From positions 744,001 to 808,000 of the forward strand of contig JAZAYU010000205.1 in assembly GCA_038501625.1 (NCBI GenBank): a stretch of 64,000 bases of DNA. Direction: 5' to 3'. The position numbers and the translations under genes were made by a program. Positions 35,610-48,625 of this stretch are shown in pieces. The stretch's first letter is position 1; every line of letters begins with the position of its first letter. This DNA comes from Corbicula japonica (Eukaryota > Mollusca > Bivalvia > Venerida > Cyrenidae). The notes beneath the pieces were generated by a model that saw only the letters and a program-made list of their open reading frames with translations, was not told the DNA's origin and did not search any database.

Positions 35610-36001
35610 ACTGCTACTCTAAAATGCGCACCTCCTGTCCCGAAGGTGCTTCCGATAAAATGAGGTGTGCGTATTCCGGTGAGCGAGGTGCTTGATCAAA
35701 TTCATCATAACAAGGTCGGTGATGTCTTCTTAGAATGATTTTTACGCTTTATTTTTTTCTTCGATGGGTAATGAGTAAATCTCGGCGAATCCGACGAGTT
35801 CAAAGAAAACACCTGCAACACATACAGTTCATTCTTATTAAGGTCGAACAATAAACTGTGTGCAATGTTTGTCTAGATCCTAAAAATCCTGCTAAAATTG
35901 ACATAACCGACCTTGTTATTGTTGAATTCGAAAGGCACCTCGCTCACCTTACTTTCTCGGTATTATTGTAGGGACCGGAGTTGTGCGTTTAGTAGCAGTG
36001 T
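35610..36001. mobile_element. MITE with CACTGCTACT ends
   Basis: CACTGCTACT at the left and AGTAGCAGTG at the right. The inverted similarity continues inward through gcgcac, gaggtgc and the aaggtcgg / ccgacctt motifs. About 390 bp, non-coding. Confidence 0.75.
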
Positions 36002-36729
36002 AGGTGAAAGAAATATTTATGTGATTAAGTTGTACAGAACATTGTACATTATGTAATAATGTTCATTGGTCGGACAGCACGCATATCGTTATGCAAATAC
36101 ACCATTTGAGTTCCTTATGACTAAAATCAGCATTTTCAACTTAACTGAAACATTAACATCTTTGCAACATTTTATAGTTTAGCTTAAAACTGTACGTAAA
36201 ACAAGCAAGATTTCTATTCTTTTGCAACATGACACTGGGTAGGATTTGCTTGATTCTTCTAGTAATCTTACTTTTCCACAATATTTTCAACAAGTTTTGT
36301 TGTTGTAATTCGTTGTTTTCGTTTTTGTTGTGGTTTTGTTGATTTATTTCTGTTTCATTCTTAAACGAATCGTATTTTTCTGGTTGACACTTTAACTCAG
36401 TAATTTTTTTACTCATTTTTCGCACGATGGTCATAGAGTTAAAAATGATTTTGTTTTAGTTCTAAAAATGACATAATATTCTTTCCAAGATGCTGTACAA
36501 TTCTTAGATTTCAAGTTACATGTTTTCTATTTTTTCTTAATGTGTTACTTGATCATAACAGAACTATCTTCATAAGACATCTGACATAGTCTGTAATTTT
36601 CCACTTAATTTTACAGTTCATTTCCTTCTTTAAAAATATTATACCATCTCTTTGAAATAAATAGTTTGCATCTTTGTGCGGTAGATGTGAGTAATTCTTT
36701 CGAGATTTTATACTTAAGATCCAAAAACT

Positions 36730-36905
36730 CTGCCTCATTATCTGAGTCTAGATATGCGACTGACAATGTTTCAACTCAAGAAGTTGTTAATTAGAGAAAA
36801 AACTGCTCGAACTCAGTTCAGGGTTTCCAGTTTCTGGTCAATACTTTCGCCAGTTGGAAAATGTTAAAGACATTTTAGATGCACCAATAACTGTTTGTAG
36901 TGGAA
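36730..36905. repeat. Dispersed repeat shared with 48985-49165
   Basis: Same-orientation match including gagtctagatatgcgact and ccagtttctggtcaatactt, mostly conserved over about 170 bases. Mobile class unknown. Confidence 0.75.
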
Positions 36906-37544
36906 TGGGGTTTAAAAATAGATGAAAAGGGAACTTTGAAATTCATCAAACACGACACATGAAAATATTGCGGGCTCGACATTGAACAAAAAAAAGTTAT
37001 TTAAGCCCCATTTACTTCATCAGTTAGATAATTTCCGGAGTAACGTTTGCATCCAAACAGGTGCTATCTAAAGTATGTGTTTAAAATCTTTTTAATAAGT
37101 TAGTTAACATCAAACGCTTGTGAAATAAACTGTATACTTTAAGGTAATTATCGATAAAAGGGGCCTGAAAAATGAAAAAAAATCAACTTTGTTGAAACAA
37201 ACATGCAGTTTCAAACTCTATTTATAAAAACCACCTTTATGCATGTTATGCCCCTTTCGTCTATATCACCGATATCGAAGTAAACATTTCGTATATATCT
37301 CGCTTTATGCAAATTTTATTTTTCGAGAAGTTTACTCAACAAAAAAATGTCGAGAAGACAGAAATTATTTAGTTTGTCGAAACTTATTATTTCAATTTGT
37401 ATATAACTTTGTTTCAAATGAAGAATTATTAAGTGGAAAAGGTTACAAATGTTTTTAAACGAATTGAGAAAAACAAGTAGAAATTCTAATAGTAATTAAA
37501 CAAATTGACAAAAATAAGTATAAAATCTCGGAAGAATTACTCAC

Positions 37545-38640
37545 ATCTCGAGGCCCTTAAACGCTTCCGTACAGCGAGACCAGCAAAACGACAAAACACA
37601 ATGCGATATTGCGAACGTCCGATGCGAGGGCACGATATTAATATCTCATCTTCGCATCGTACTTTCGCGATCTCGCATCGTTGTTCGCATCTTGTGTTAA
37701 TTATGTTTTTTTTTTATTATCTCGCTCTCCTAAAGGTCAGCGAGCACTCGTCGGGGGTCGGGGGGGAGGGGGGGTCACGCACAACCGTTACCGCTGGTGA
37801 AGCGAGAAAATTGTTCTGCAAACGTCCAGTGTCGGTTCTGTCGTTGTTTATTTTGACCAAGAAAGGTAGGTGGTCAGCGTTGACTCGTTTTTATTAAAAT
37901 ATCAAACATCGTTTTGAAAAACGGGGAACGTGATTCGATGTGTGTTGAATTTATCTGCGTGCTGGTATAATATGACACCAATATACACAAACATCGTTAT
38001 GACGATCACTCCACTTCTGAAATGAGCGAAATTCAATGTGAGGAGAAGCTGTATTAAGTTGTTTTTTTTATCTTGTATCACTGAGGGAAGAAAATTTTAG
38101 TTCCCTTGTTAAGAAACGTTCGCAGAAGAATTTTCTCGCTTCACTCGCGGTAACGGTTGTACGCGTCTCCCCCAATCTCTCTCTACCCCCCCCCCCCCAC
38201 ACACACACACACCCGTGACTATTGCTATTATTTATGAAGTTTCAATTTGAAGATTATCACTTTCACCTGTTGAATAATTCACTTGTGTCTAACCTTTTTA
38301 AATGCATTCTTTCAAAGGCATTTGTCTTATATTTGAAGTTTTGGATTAAGGTGTTGCAGAAATACACACTTCATGTTTTAAGATAGAGTTTTATATTTCT
38401 TAGCTATATTGTCCAGTCAGCATATGTTTATATTCACATTCTAGTTCCATAACTATTTTAACCAACCGGAAAACTTATTTTATTTTGTGTGTGGTTATTA
38501 GATGTCGAGATCACGACAACAAACACCTGATGCGATGTGATCGTGGTTTTGCGATCTCGCATCGTGTTGTGGTCTTGCGTTTTCATGGTCTCGTCCAAGA
38601 GGTCGAAACAACAAACCCTTAAATTAGCTGCATAGCGCTG
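37545..38640. mobile_element. Nested inverted-repeat element rich in CG motifs
   Basis: An inner inverted pair (caaccgttaccgc near 37778 and gcggtaacggttg near 38150, each beside a gaagcgagaaaatt block) sits between outer regions rich in gatgcgatctcgcatcg. A C-rich then CA-rich microsatellite follows at 38186-38212. Coding is not recognised; the frame from 37505 follows the repeats. Confidence 0.6.
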
Positions 38641-38756
38641 TGCCCCCTTGCTTTCACCATACGTTTAACACAAACACATCGCATTTTACGCCGTGTACTC
38701 CTTTTGCTGCATTAGCAGCAATTTTTTACTTGTTTATCGCTTGAGCAAACTTTCTC

Positions 38757-38945
38757 GACCCAGATCAGTTACCAAGCCATGCAATCTGATCTGGATCTAC
38801 ACTGGTCGCTTCATGGTTAGAAATCAAATAACCTAGTAAATCTAATTCCAACACTGTAGATCCTGACCAGATGGTACAAATGTGCCAACTGATCTTGATC
38901 TATACTGTTTGCCAATGGGATAACCACCATCCCATGGTGTGAAGG
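38757..38945. repeat. GATCTGGATC-type dispersed repeat
   Basis: A family with gatcctgatcag, gatctggatctacac and a gtctatggag-type tail. Similar copies or fragments occur near 40060-40130, 40320-40545, 41770-41835, 42745-42870, 43800-43925, 45030-45120, 45605-45800, 53615-53820, 55600-55765 and 56095-56150. Probably a SINE-like or MITE-like family; class not determined. Confidence 0.6.
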
Positions 38946-39305
38946 GTTAATATTGCCAATTTCCCAGAGTGCTAATTTAAAATGTCAGAGTAATGCTCTC
39001 ACATGCTATTGCAAGACTGTCTCAGCATCCAAACAAAAATAAAAGGAACAATATTATATTTCAATTACTTTTTATATACAAATTCCATTGAATTTGAAAT
39101 ACCATAAACAATAAATTTCAATTCCCTTGGACTTTATGAGTAATAATGTTCCGAAATTTGACAGAGAAAAAAATAACACAGTAGAGACTCAATAAAAAAA
39201 AATCCATCCAGAATTACACACTCTTCAAGAACTCACCTCAACCATTCTATGAACAGATCACAATTTAAAACTATATATCCAAAGTTTGTAACATAATTGT
39301 GGAAC

Positions 39306-39575
<270 letters not shown>

Positions 39576-39805
39576 TCAAGTTCAAAAATGCATACAATGA
39601 CTAACATGCATACTGTTCAAGTTCTTCTTTAAGTAATACTACTACAAGACAGTATACCAGCATGGTTTAAGTTGATTACTAACCTGGTTATTAAAATATC
39701 TTTAATTTAACAATTATGAATAACTCCATGGGATATGGCTGTTATCCATGGGCGAATAGTGTAGATATTGTTTAGCCGGGACACCCGCTTTTTAAATCAT
39801 TAAGT

Positions 39806-40056
39806 TACTGTAAAACTGGTTTTATTCGCGTTAGTTTTATTTTCGCTAATATTCGCGAATCGCTTACCTCGCGAATTCATAAATAACGCAAATAATAACT
39901 TATGAGTTTCAATATATCCGAAATAAGTTTATCCGAAAATATGCAACCTAAAATAGAGCTTACGAAGTCGCGAATTCATAAAGACGCGAATAAAGTTAAT
40001 TTTTGACAAAAATCGCGAAATTTTGACCTCGCGAAATTTATGCGTTTTACAGTATT
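39806..40056. mobile_element. MITE with TACTGTAAAAC ends and CGCGAA motifs
   Basis: ttactgtaaaactggtttta at the left and gcgttttacagtatt at the right, with repeated cgcgaat blocks inside. A relative lies near 16345-16545. Confidence 0.7.
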
Positions 40057-40821
40057 TCTGACCAGAAAGGGAACAATGTAGATCCTTGACCAAGATGTGC
40101 ACTTTGATCTGCATCTACACTGTTCACTTCTTGGCGAGAAATAATTATTGAACAGTGCAATAAAAATGTATTTACATGTATAATGTAATTATAATGGAGT
40201 ACAAGGGTTCAGTCATTTGGTAACTTTATTTTCCATGGGTTTAACTATACATATTTTGTGCCATGGTATTAAGTACACATTCAAATCATAGGCTTAATTT
40301 AACCCCTTTAATTTGCTGTGTGAATTGTGAAGATCCAGATCAGAGTGCACATTGAATCATTCTGTTCTTTTTGATCTGCGTCAAAACTGTTTGAACACTT
40401 CATAGCGAGAAACACATTTAATCAGTGAACAGTGTATTTCCAGATCTATCAGATTGAACAATAGACTATGATCTCCATCAACTTGTATGATAAGAAATTA
40501 TAAGTGAGCAATATAAATCCAGATCTAAACTGCTTGCAAATATGCTATATTTAAGCCATATTTAGGTAAATTTGTACCGGTATTCTGTGGTTAAACTTTT
40601 TTCACTTACACTGCCCTTGACTATCTATGTTTTCTATGTCCAAACCCCAAATATTTAAATAATGCTTTTTACAGTGCTCTGTCAGCCTTAAGTAATAAGA
40701 CCCAACCCACAACTACTCCATTCTGCAAATCAATTTAATTTCACAGGAAACAATTTTATGCAAAAGGCGTCATCGACTTTTTTGGTACAGGCATAAATTT
40801 GTGCTCTAGTTTTATTTCAGA

Positions 40822-41037
40822 CTTCCCAAAAGTTGAAAAAAAGTGCCAGATATTTGGTCAGACAAGATGTGAAAATCTATTTGCCTGAAACAAATTCTGT
40901 CCTGACTGAAACATGTTAAAAAGGAATAAGCAGTTCAAATTCTGTCTGACACTCACAGAAATAATGTCAGATAAAATCATGTTCGCTCAAATTTTACCGG
41001 ACAGGTCCCTCAGTCTGGCAACTTTCAGGAAGTCTGT
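40822..41037. mobile_element. CAGACTTC MITE family, copy 1
   Basis: Ends cagacttcccaaaagttg and caactttcaggaagtctg are inverted. Interior shares ggtcagacaagatgtgaaaa with 44758-44940; a diverged relative is at 54610-54815. Confidence 0.7.
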
Positions 41038-41396
41038 TATTTGCGAAAGGTAAGGCATTAATTGGTTTGATTCGGCAGGGGTTTGATTTTGTGCACAATC
41101 ACTTGTGTGAAGTACGCATACATTAACAACAGTAACTGTTCATGTTTTTCTCTAAGCCAAGATGGAAATGACCTTTTAAGGTATTCAATCAATCTTTTTA
41201 TCATTTTCTCTCATATTAACAAAATGTTCTTACAAATTATTTTATGGTCACAATAATCAATTATTACAGGGTAAGTCTAAAAAAAAAACTTAACCCTTTA
41301 AGGCGAAACAAAATGTACGTCATGATTTGCCATCAGTGGATCCAGAACAGCAGGCACATTTGTGTTCACTTTTAGGTCAGATGTAACTACAAGAAT

Positions 41397-41556
41397 TAAG
41401 GAATGATTCTTATTTTGGTGCGGTTCATGCAGATTGGACGTGCACGCGAGACCTGGCAAATCCATAAAGCGCGCTAGCGCTTTATGGTAAATTTGCCAGC
41501 TCTCGCGTGCACGTCCAATCTGCATGAACCACACCAAAATAAGAATCATTACTTAT
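41397..41556. repeat. Large near-perfect palindrome (foldback)
   Basis: Arms of roughly 70 bases pair with few mismatches (gcacgcgagacctggcaaat against atttgccagctctcgcgtgc) around gcgctagcgc. Comparable in design to 1002-1142 but unrelated in sequence. Confidence 0.85.
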
Positions 41557-41995
41557 ATTTACATTTTATTCATTTTTTTCTTTAAATAAACTTAAGTCCA
41601 ACGCTTTCCAAAATTAGTATTAAGTGAAAAGAGGGAGTAATACGTGGGAGTTTTCAATAGTAACAGCCATGACGTTGCTGACGTCATTACGGGTCATGCG
41701 GTTCATGCAAAATGAACCGAATTGTTTTAAACGAAGAAATCAATTGGAATGTAAATATTCTAAAGTGGACAGTGCAAATCCTGATCTGAAGGCAAGGATG
41801 TGCCGGTAAATCTGGATCTACACTGTTCACCCACACTATAAAGGTGTATCTATTTATTTTCCCAAAATTAACAACTATCCCGCATAAATATTCCAGTTGA
41901 AAAGGCCAGGACCTCTTCCCAATTTTCTGATGAAAAGCCCTGGTAATGTGTTAGAAACACCTAAGGAGATTCTATTACATACAGCAGGTAATGAA

Positions 41996-42204
41996 TTAGC
42001 GAAGGACTTTTCCATGTACACTTCGCAAATGTCTCTTCAGAGATTCCTTATGAGCCGACGAGAACTGGCAAATATCACATGAGAATGGCCTTTCTCCTGT
42101 ATGACTACGGTAGTGAATACGTAGCTTTGCCTTGCGGTTAAACACTTTGCCACACAAATCGCATTCGTTATGATATCTGTAGTACTGAGTTTCTTTCAGA
42201 TTAT
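41996..42204 (-). CDS. Alternative 3'-terminal exon ZF4, two C2H2 fingers
   Basis: This exon was found by translating downstream of acceptor ttatttgcag in phase 1; it has no start codon upstream of the fingers. It has 69 residues with junction codon A|AT (Asn). Finger 1 is 15-35 (CDLCGKVF..., with an AKL helix shared with ZF5 and ZF6). The linker is TGERPF. Finger 2 is 43-64 with H-X4-H spacing and an atypical QFSSAHKES core close to that of ZF5. It ends GKVLR and TAA. A decayed end of the CAGGGCTTTTCA mobile-element family (about 41892-41945) lies some 50 bases past the stop. Confidence 0.9.
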
Positions 42205-44268
42205 CTGCAAATAAAAATGCAAGCTGTCAATGTTCTTGCTCTATTATTTGGATGTGCCTGTGTATTTTTCGAATGTGACTTCAAAAGACATTATTTTGAA
42301 TGTTTTACAAAAATTTTGTTTGCTTCTATAAAATCTTTTTTATAGATCTGAATTAACCCTTTTGATAAACATGGCATTCGTCACTTCTGTGATCAGGATC
42401 TACGCTTTTCATTAATCAGTTATTCTTTACTCCCTTGAGTAATATTCATTAAATGAACTAACATTCAGTCTGTGCCAGTAAATTCATTTTTTTTTCAGGA
42501 TTAACGTGATAGTACTAATAGCAAATAAGGATCACCCGATTAGACAGCGGAGTCTAGCAGACGTCTTGGTCTACAATCGTTACAAAGCAATTACTGCTGT
42601 GCTTAAACCTCCATCTACTTTGAAAGATATTGAACCACTGCAAAGGGGCAAATACCAAACAAGTTATCCCTTTCCTCCATATATATACGAAAGTATTTAA
42701 GGCATGGGCAAAGAGTAGATCCAAATAATCATTAGCTTTCACACCCGTGCCATCTGATAAGGATCTGCTCTGCTTTTTGATTAATTAAGTTATTTCTGAC
42801 CAAAAAGCGAGCAGTACAGTTACTGATCAGTCAGCACAGATGTGCCAGCTGGATCTACACTGGTTGCACAAGCATAAAAAGCGTATTTATGGAGGAAAGG
42901 GTTTATTGCTTATAATGTGAAGCTGATTACAAGCACTCAAAAATCAACAGTCTAAGTAATGGTATTGAATGTGGCAGAAAAAGTCCATGAAATTTAAAAA
43001 AATCACAGTCATTTAGAAGGGTATCCAGTACATACTTAGTTCCACAGATTACATGTATGTAAATGTAATTCTCGATGAAACATTTTCCTGATATATAAAC
43101 GCAGAAAATTCACAATCTTTACATGTATTTAAAAGTTTGCTGTAAACAAATTCAATTAAAATCTAATAAGTTTTATTTCCGTATTAGTAGTTATTACAGT
43201 GGCATGCATAGCAAGGCAAACATTTACAGTTACATTTGATAATAGATGGGGTGGGGTCAAACCTCCAGCAGGAGAACAATTTTCTTGCTTTGAACACCTT
43301 ATTAATCATCCTACCACAATATGAATTATTACTACAAATTTCGATTTCAATTAGATTTTGGCTTGTGACCAACACCAAAACATTAAACATTGTGAGGCAA
43401 CTGATAATCTTTTGAAAAGTTTAATTGACACAACTTTTTTTTATTGAATCAGTCCTACATAATTATACCATTCAAATCATTAGAAAACAAAATTTTCATT
43501 TCAACATGGAGAATGAACCTACAGCAACAAAATTTTTATTGACAGCAAAACCTTATTTGGAAGTATAACGCAGTGTCTTCTGCTTGGAGCGAATGATCTT
43601 GAGAAGTGTTGCAGTTCAACAGATCTTTACGAAGGTCGCTTGCTCAGCCAATATCTAATTGAAATCCAAATTTGTAGTATTTTTTCAATTATAAAGAATG
43701 AACCTAGATTAAGAATAAAAATGTTTCACTTTACTGAAAGTCTGAAGGAAGATTTATCCCTTCCTCAATATAATTATTCACATAATTATTCACATGTTTA
43801 CGCATGTGCGACCAGTGCAGATCCAGATCAGCTGGCACATCTGGTCGCATTTTGGTCTAAATTAACCTAACAAATCATAGAGCGAATAGTGCAGATCATA
43901 AAGGTATGTCTATGGAGGAAAATGTTAATGCCTAAGAATTTTCTTCAACAGGTAAAATTGACAGTTTTTAGAGTTACAGTTGTCCTTTTAATGCCTGAGC
44001 TTCAACAGTTCAAACTGACCATTTTTAAATATTGAAATCATCTTTTCTTAAAACTCCTTACAAGTAAAATAGTTCAGGTTTCAAACGGTTAACTTAATTC
44101 TAATTCCATTGCAATAACGCACACTGGGTCAAAGTTAGTTCTTTGCATTGGGGTCTGCATTTCCGCAACATTTAGTTCCTATCCCATCAACATCGCATTT
44201 GTGTTTTTCTCTGGTTGACACAAAGGCGTCAATCAAACACAGATTGCAGCAAGACATTCGTCTGCAAG
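42205..44268. other. Intron with fragments of the GATCTGGATC family
   Basis: Fragments at 42745-42870 and 43800-43925; otherwise AT-rich without recognised genes. Confidence 0.4.
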
Positions 44269-44447
44269 TCAAAGCGGCAGCTTTTGTTTAAGGTGCACTA
44301 TAGAATGTTTCTTCAAGTTACAAGCTTGGTTTGATGCATAGTTGCACTCGGAGCACTTGAATGGTTTCTCGCCAGTATGTATTCGAAAATGTCTTCGCAG
44401 CAGATAGCTCGTTTCAAAGTTCTTTCCACAAACAGCACAAGGGTTCA
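44269..44447 (-). CDS. Alternative 3'-terminal exon ZF3, two C2H2 fingers
   Basis: The acceptor is tttatttcag and the phase-1 junction codon is A|TG (Met). At 59 residues this is one of the shortest tails, with the first finger cysteine only four residues after the junction. Finger 1 is residues 4-24, the linker is a canonical TGEKPF, and finger 2 is 32-52. Finger 2 is atypical: Asn-Tyr follows the second Cys and the usual Phe is displaced, as also in ZF4-ZF6. The tail is LKQKLPL. Finger 2 contact residues are Gln, Cys, Asn and Lys. Confidence 0.9.
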
Positions 44448-44757
44448 CTGAAATAAAAAAATGCACTGATAATAATAAAACGGCACTTCTTCCAATTGAC
44501 CGTTTATTTTTAACCTATTTTCATGATTTCACAAATCAACATGATCAATATCTAAAAGACACAAATCATGTAGATAAATACAGTAATACTGTATAGTGCT
44601 TTGTATACGACTGCAGAGTTCATTCATTTTTAAATTTTCCACAGATAATATACCGTTACTGAAATACGTCTTGATGCTTACTGTGAGTTCTAAAGCCGCA
44701 ACTGGATCAATAAATGATCAAATGGGCCTCAACACTCAACGGGCAAAATTCAGTCAC

Positions 44758-44941
44758 ACCAGACTTCTCGAAAGTCGAAAAAAGAGTCAGACATTTGATC
44801 AGACAAGATGTGAAAATCTTTCTGACCAGAACAACTTAAAAAGGAATGAGCAATTATTAGGAGTTCAAATTTTTGTCAGACTTTTCACATCCTGTCTGAC
44901 TAAATGTCTGACACGTTTTTTCGACTTTTACGAAGTCTGCT
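44758..44941. mobile_element. CAGACTTC MITE family, copy 2
   Basis: cagacttctcgaaagtcgaa is mirrored by ttcgacttttacgaagtctg, and the inner gtcagacaagatgtgaaaa is mirrored by cttttcacatcctgtctgac. About 184 bp hairpin. Confidence 0.8.
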
Positions 44942-45198
44942 CCCTATATACATGTAACCAATAAATAAAAGAATAGAACAAGTTATCTTTTATTATCAAA
45001 TAAAGGGTATCACAAACCCTTTACATTATTGGAAATGTCTTTTATCTCATGGGAGACCAGTGTAGATCCAGATCATTCACCACATCAGTGCATTCAATCT
45101 ACACAGTTCGCCTTCATATTCATTAGGTTATTTCTGATCAAGAACCAAAAAGTGTATATCTTAGATAAAATGGCACAGATATGCAAGCTGATCTGGAT

Positions 45199-45381
45199 AT
45201 ACAGTGAAACCCCTCTATAACGGACACCTAAGGGACTGAGGGAAAGTGTACTTAATAGCGGGTTGTCCTTAATTGTGGGTTTAAATCAAGAAGAAGAGAA
45301 CATGTCTGTTCTTTAAAAAATCACCCATAATACCGGGGTGCCTGTAATATCGAGTGTCCGTAATGAGGGGTTTTACTGTAC
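45199..45381. mobile_element. MITE with TACAGTRAAACCCCT ends
   Basis: tacagtgaaacccctctata at the left and gaggggttttactgtaca at the right, with ggacac just inside both ends. Such ends are typical of Tc1/mariner- or pogo-like MITEs, by family style. Confidence 0.8.
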
Positions 45382-45799
45382 ACTGGTTGTCCATGGGATA
45401 AAAGCTTTACTTACAGTACTAAGATTATCACACATCTTATGTTAAGTGTTTTTTTGTTTTAAATTGTGGCAATTTCATGTTTGTTTTGAAAATTTTTAAA
45501 TAGAATTTTAAACCAAAATGTTTGGGGAAAAAGATTTTTTTTTTCAGCTGGGAAAATAGCCCATTATCAGCAGCTATGAATTTAGCTATAATTTTTTATA
45601 AATCACCTTTAACCCTTTCCTCCACAGACACACCTTTATAACATGAGCAAACAGTTTAGATATAGAGCAGCCGTGGCCTTTTCCCCCTTTTGATCTGTTA
45701 GGTTATGTCTGACCAAAATGCAACCATTGCAGATCCTGATCAGACGGCACACTGGTTGCACACGCGTAAATATGCATATATATATGGAGTAAAGAGTTA

Positions 45800-47195
45800 A
45801 GTGTGAACTTGACATACAAAGTTTGGCCTATTTACACCCTTGTTGAGATCAACAATACAATTTTTAATATTTGATAAAGTAATATTACAAAATTGCGTTA
45901 GTTACATGTAAAGCCGACATTAAGTTTTCGTGATGGACAAAGTAATTCCTATGAATCTCCTTTTCTTTGAAAGGGTGACACAAGTGAATTAAACAGCTAT
46001 TAACAATGGCTCGAGAAAACTAATATTCTGTTGACAAAGAAGTAGTAAAGAAGAAGTATGTTTGTAGTGCCAATAACCCTATTTCTTTTAGTTTAGCTTA
46101 AAAGCAAAGATAGTGTTCATTAATATCTCTGACACTGTTTCAATATGCTAAAAAGAAAACAAAATGCAAAAAATGGATCTTTTTTTTCAATCTATTTATT
46201 CTGTCAACTTGTGACTTACTTTAATTTTAGATTACAAACTAATAAGGCATATTTCTGCATCTGTTCCTATCTTTGAACAACTGAAAGATGATTTCATGAA
46301 CATACAAATGTATCTACTCATATACAATTGGATATATAACATTTTTCTGAAGGATATTAATGTAACATACTGTTTTCATACTTTTCAGAGATATCTTTTC
46401 GATGTACCATCAAAACAATTTTAAGAAATGGTGTCTTGAAGTTAAAGAAGTATAAAATAAATATTTTAAAAACCCCAGGTTATAGAATATCATAACCCTT
46501 AAAACAAATGTACAAAAAACACACACCTTAAAGACTGTCATAAATAAATTGAACAGATTGGCTCTCTGTTAAATGAATTCCACTTGAAAAATGGAGAATT
46601 AAGTTGTAAGCCTAATGTAAATTTCCAAATCTACAAATATCAAATCATTTCAATTATAGCATCTCATTCAGCGATACAGGCAACTGGGGTCCCCCCCCCC
46701 CCCCTCTCCCCCCACCCTGCAATACTGACCTTAACACCACGCTTGAACCATTCTGCTATTTTGTCTGTCTTGAGCCCATAATTCAATGTCTATTTCCATT
46801 AAAGCCCCTTCTATTTAAAAAAATAACGAAACCACTGCCTTGGGCCAGAAAACCTAACTGAATCACATATTCCTCAATTCCTGTTAGTGTTATTCCCAGC
46901 ACAACTTTTGATGCAGGAAGCCGCTTTCACACAATTTTCCACTATAAACTGTAGTATCCCATAGTGCATTTCTGACATCAAGTTCATTCATGGTCAGTAA
47001 CATTATTTGGTCTGGCATCCTTCTCCACTGTAAACTGTCAAGTATCCTAAAGTGCATTGCCATAATAATATCAACTTGCTGTAAGTAACTTCATACTGAA
47101 GAGCACCAAACATTTTGGTGGTCTCTTCTAATATCATAAGCTGCAGTCATCATCACTGTTAAACACTGGTGACCATTTGACCTTATCACTGACTA
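45800..47195. other. Intron, nothing coding recognised
   Basis: AT-rich; a poly-C tract of about 15 bases at 46690. No domains. Confidence 0.4.
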
Positions 47196-47201
47196 TTTGC
47201 A

Positions 47202-48582
47202 GGGGTCAAAGTTAGAAAAATGTAAAAGCCTGAAATAAAGCTTGGGGCCTGGGGGCCGCCAGGGCCCCCGGCGGGTCCAGGGCAAAGCCCCCGGAAGCTC
47301 CTGCATTTTAGTAAATTTCAAGGCTAATTCTTGTGTTTTCCTGAGACACAATTGTTCTAAAATATATTTTTTTCTCAACAATATATTCTTTTGTCATGTT
47401 GAAAATTGACAATTGAGAATGTTTATAAATTATGTCAATCAAGCCACTGATTAGACTAAATGATATTTTCTCTCTTTTCATTACATGAAGAATCACAAGG
47501 CTACAAAACTAAATCTTATGCTTGCAAAAAAAAATTATTTTTTTTTTTTAAACAAACAAAATTATAAGCGTACTTTATTGTCTTGACACTCGCAATATGC
47601 AGCGCCCGGAATATCGGGCTTTCTAAGCCAGATTTCCAACCTGTCACCGTTTTTGTCGCATTCTGAGAGCCATTCCGAATTCCATTTATTTTTGACATCT
47701 ATTTCTAGCGATTTGGTATCACAATCCGATTTTAAAAACTTCATTTTCAGTTTCTCATGCTCTCCATGTAGGGCGCCATTTTGCCTTATATTACACTGAT
47801 ATTATGGGTGGCACGATTGGGCTGTCGGAACTGTGCCAGAATCAAATTCCGACTCTTGCACAGAATCTGCCAAACGAGTGAAATTGGCTGTCAGAACTGA
47901 ATCATGTTAGGTCTATATAAAAAGTGTCACATAATGGCATGTTAATTATATCTTTTGAAGTATAAAGAACTCCGAATAGTCTTAATAAGCCATACTGTAT
48001 AGTTTAAATAAGTTTTATTAGCTTTTAGATCAGTCAACAACAAAGCAATGTTTATAATTTACTGAAAAATAACACTATTTCTGGTATTTCTGTTGGTGAA
48101 ATTCTTGGCAGAGTACTGAAATGTAACCATTAACTTATTTTTACGGCAACAAAACAGTATCTAAAAAAATATTTCAGTTTGGTGCAGTATAAAACACTGA
48201 CCGATTCCATTCACACCACCTATTTCGATGGAACGGGTAGAACGCTGCCAGAACACAGCTCCGACGACCTCGATTGAAGTTGTCCCTGTTCTAACAGTCG
48301 GAATTTCCAATCGAGAAGGCCCTATGTTACAACGAATTTGATTCGATGATTTCAGCCTAAGTTAGCCTATAATAACCCAGTTTCAGCCAATCAAATTTGA
48401 TGTTAGGTACACGCGTAATTGCTAAGATAAACGCGATTCGGGTCGATATCGTTGTCGTCGTATGACTCGTCTACGCCCCCCCCCCCCCTATATCTCCTCG
48501 GATTTACACGATTTGGAAAAACGACACAAGCCGCTCCCGAAAAACCGGAATTCAGGCATAAGCCGGAAAACTTTGACCCCTG
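47202..48582. mobile_element. hAT-like element with CAGGGGTCAAAGTT ends
   Basis: CAGGGGTCAAAGTT at 47202 is mirrored by aactttgacccctg at about 48569-48582. tatttgc lies at both edges, consistent with a target duplication. Inside is a GC-rich segment (47245-47300) and a poly-C tract at 48477. No transposase was recognised. Confidence 0.6.
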
Positions 48583-48625
48583 TATTTGCAATAGGTGATC
48601 CTGTGACCTTATCACTGTTTAAATA

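Noticed and set aside
37505..37897. 130-residue plus-strand frame with Arg-rich start
   Set aside because: It runs through an inverted-repeat element and poly-G tract; no domain.
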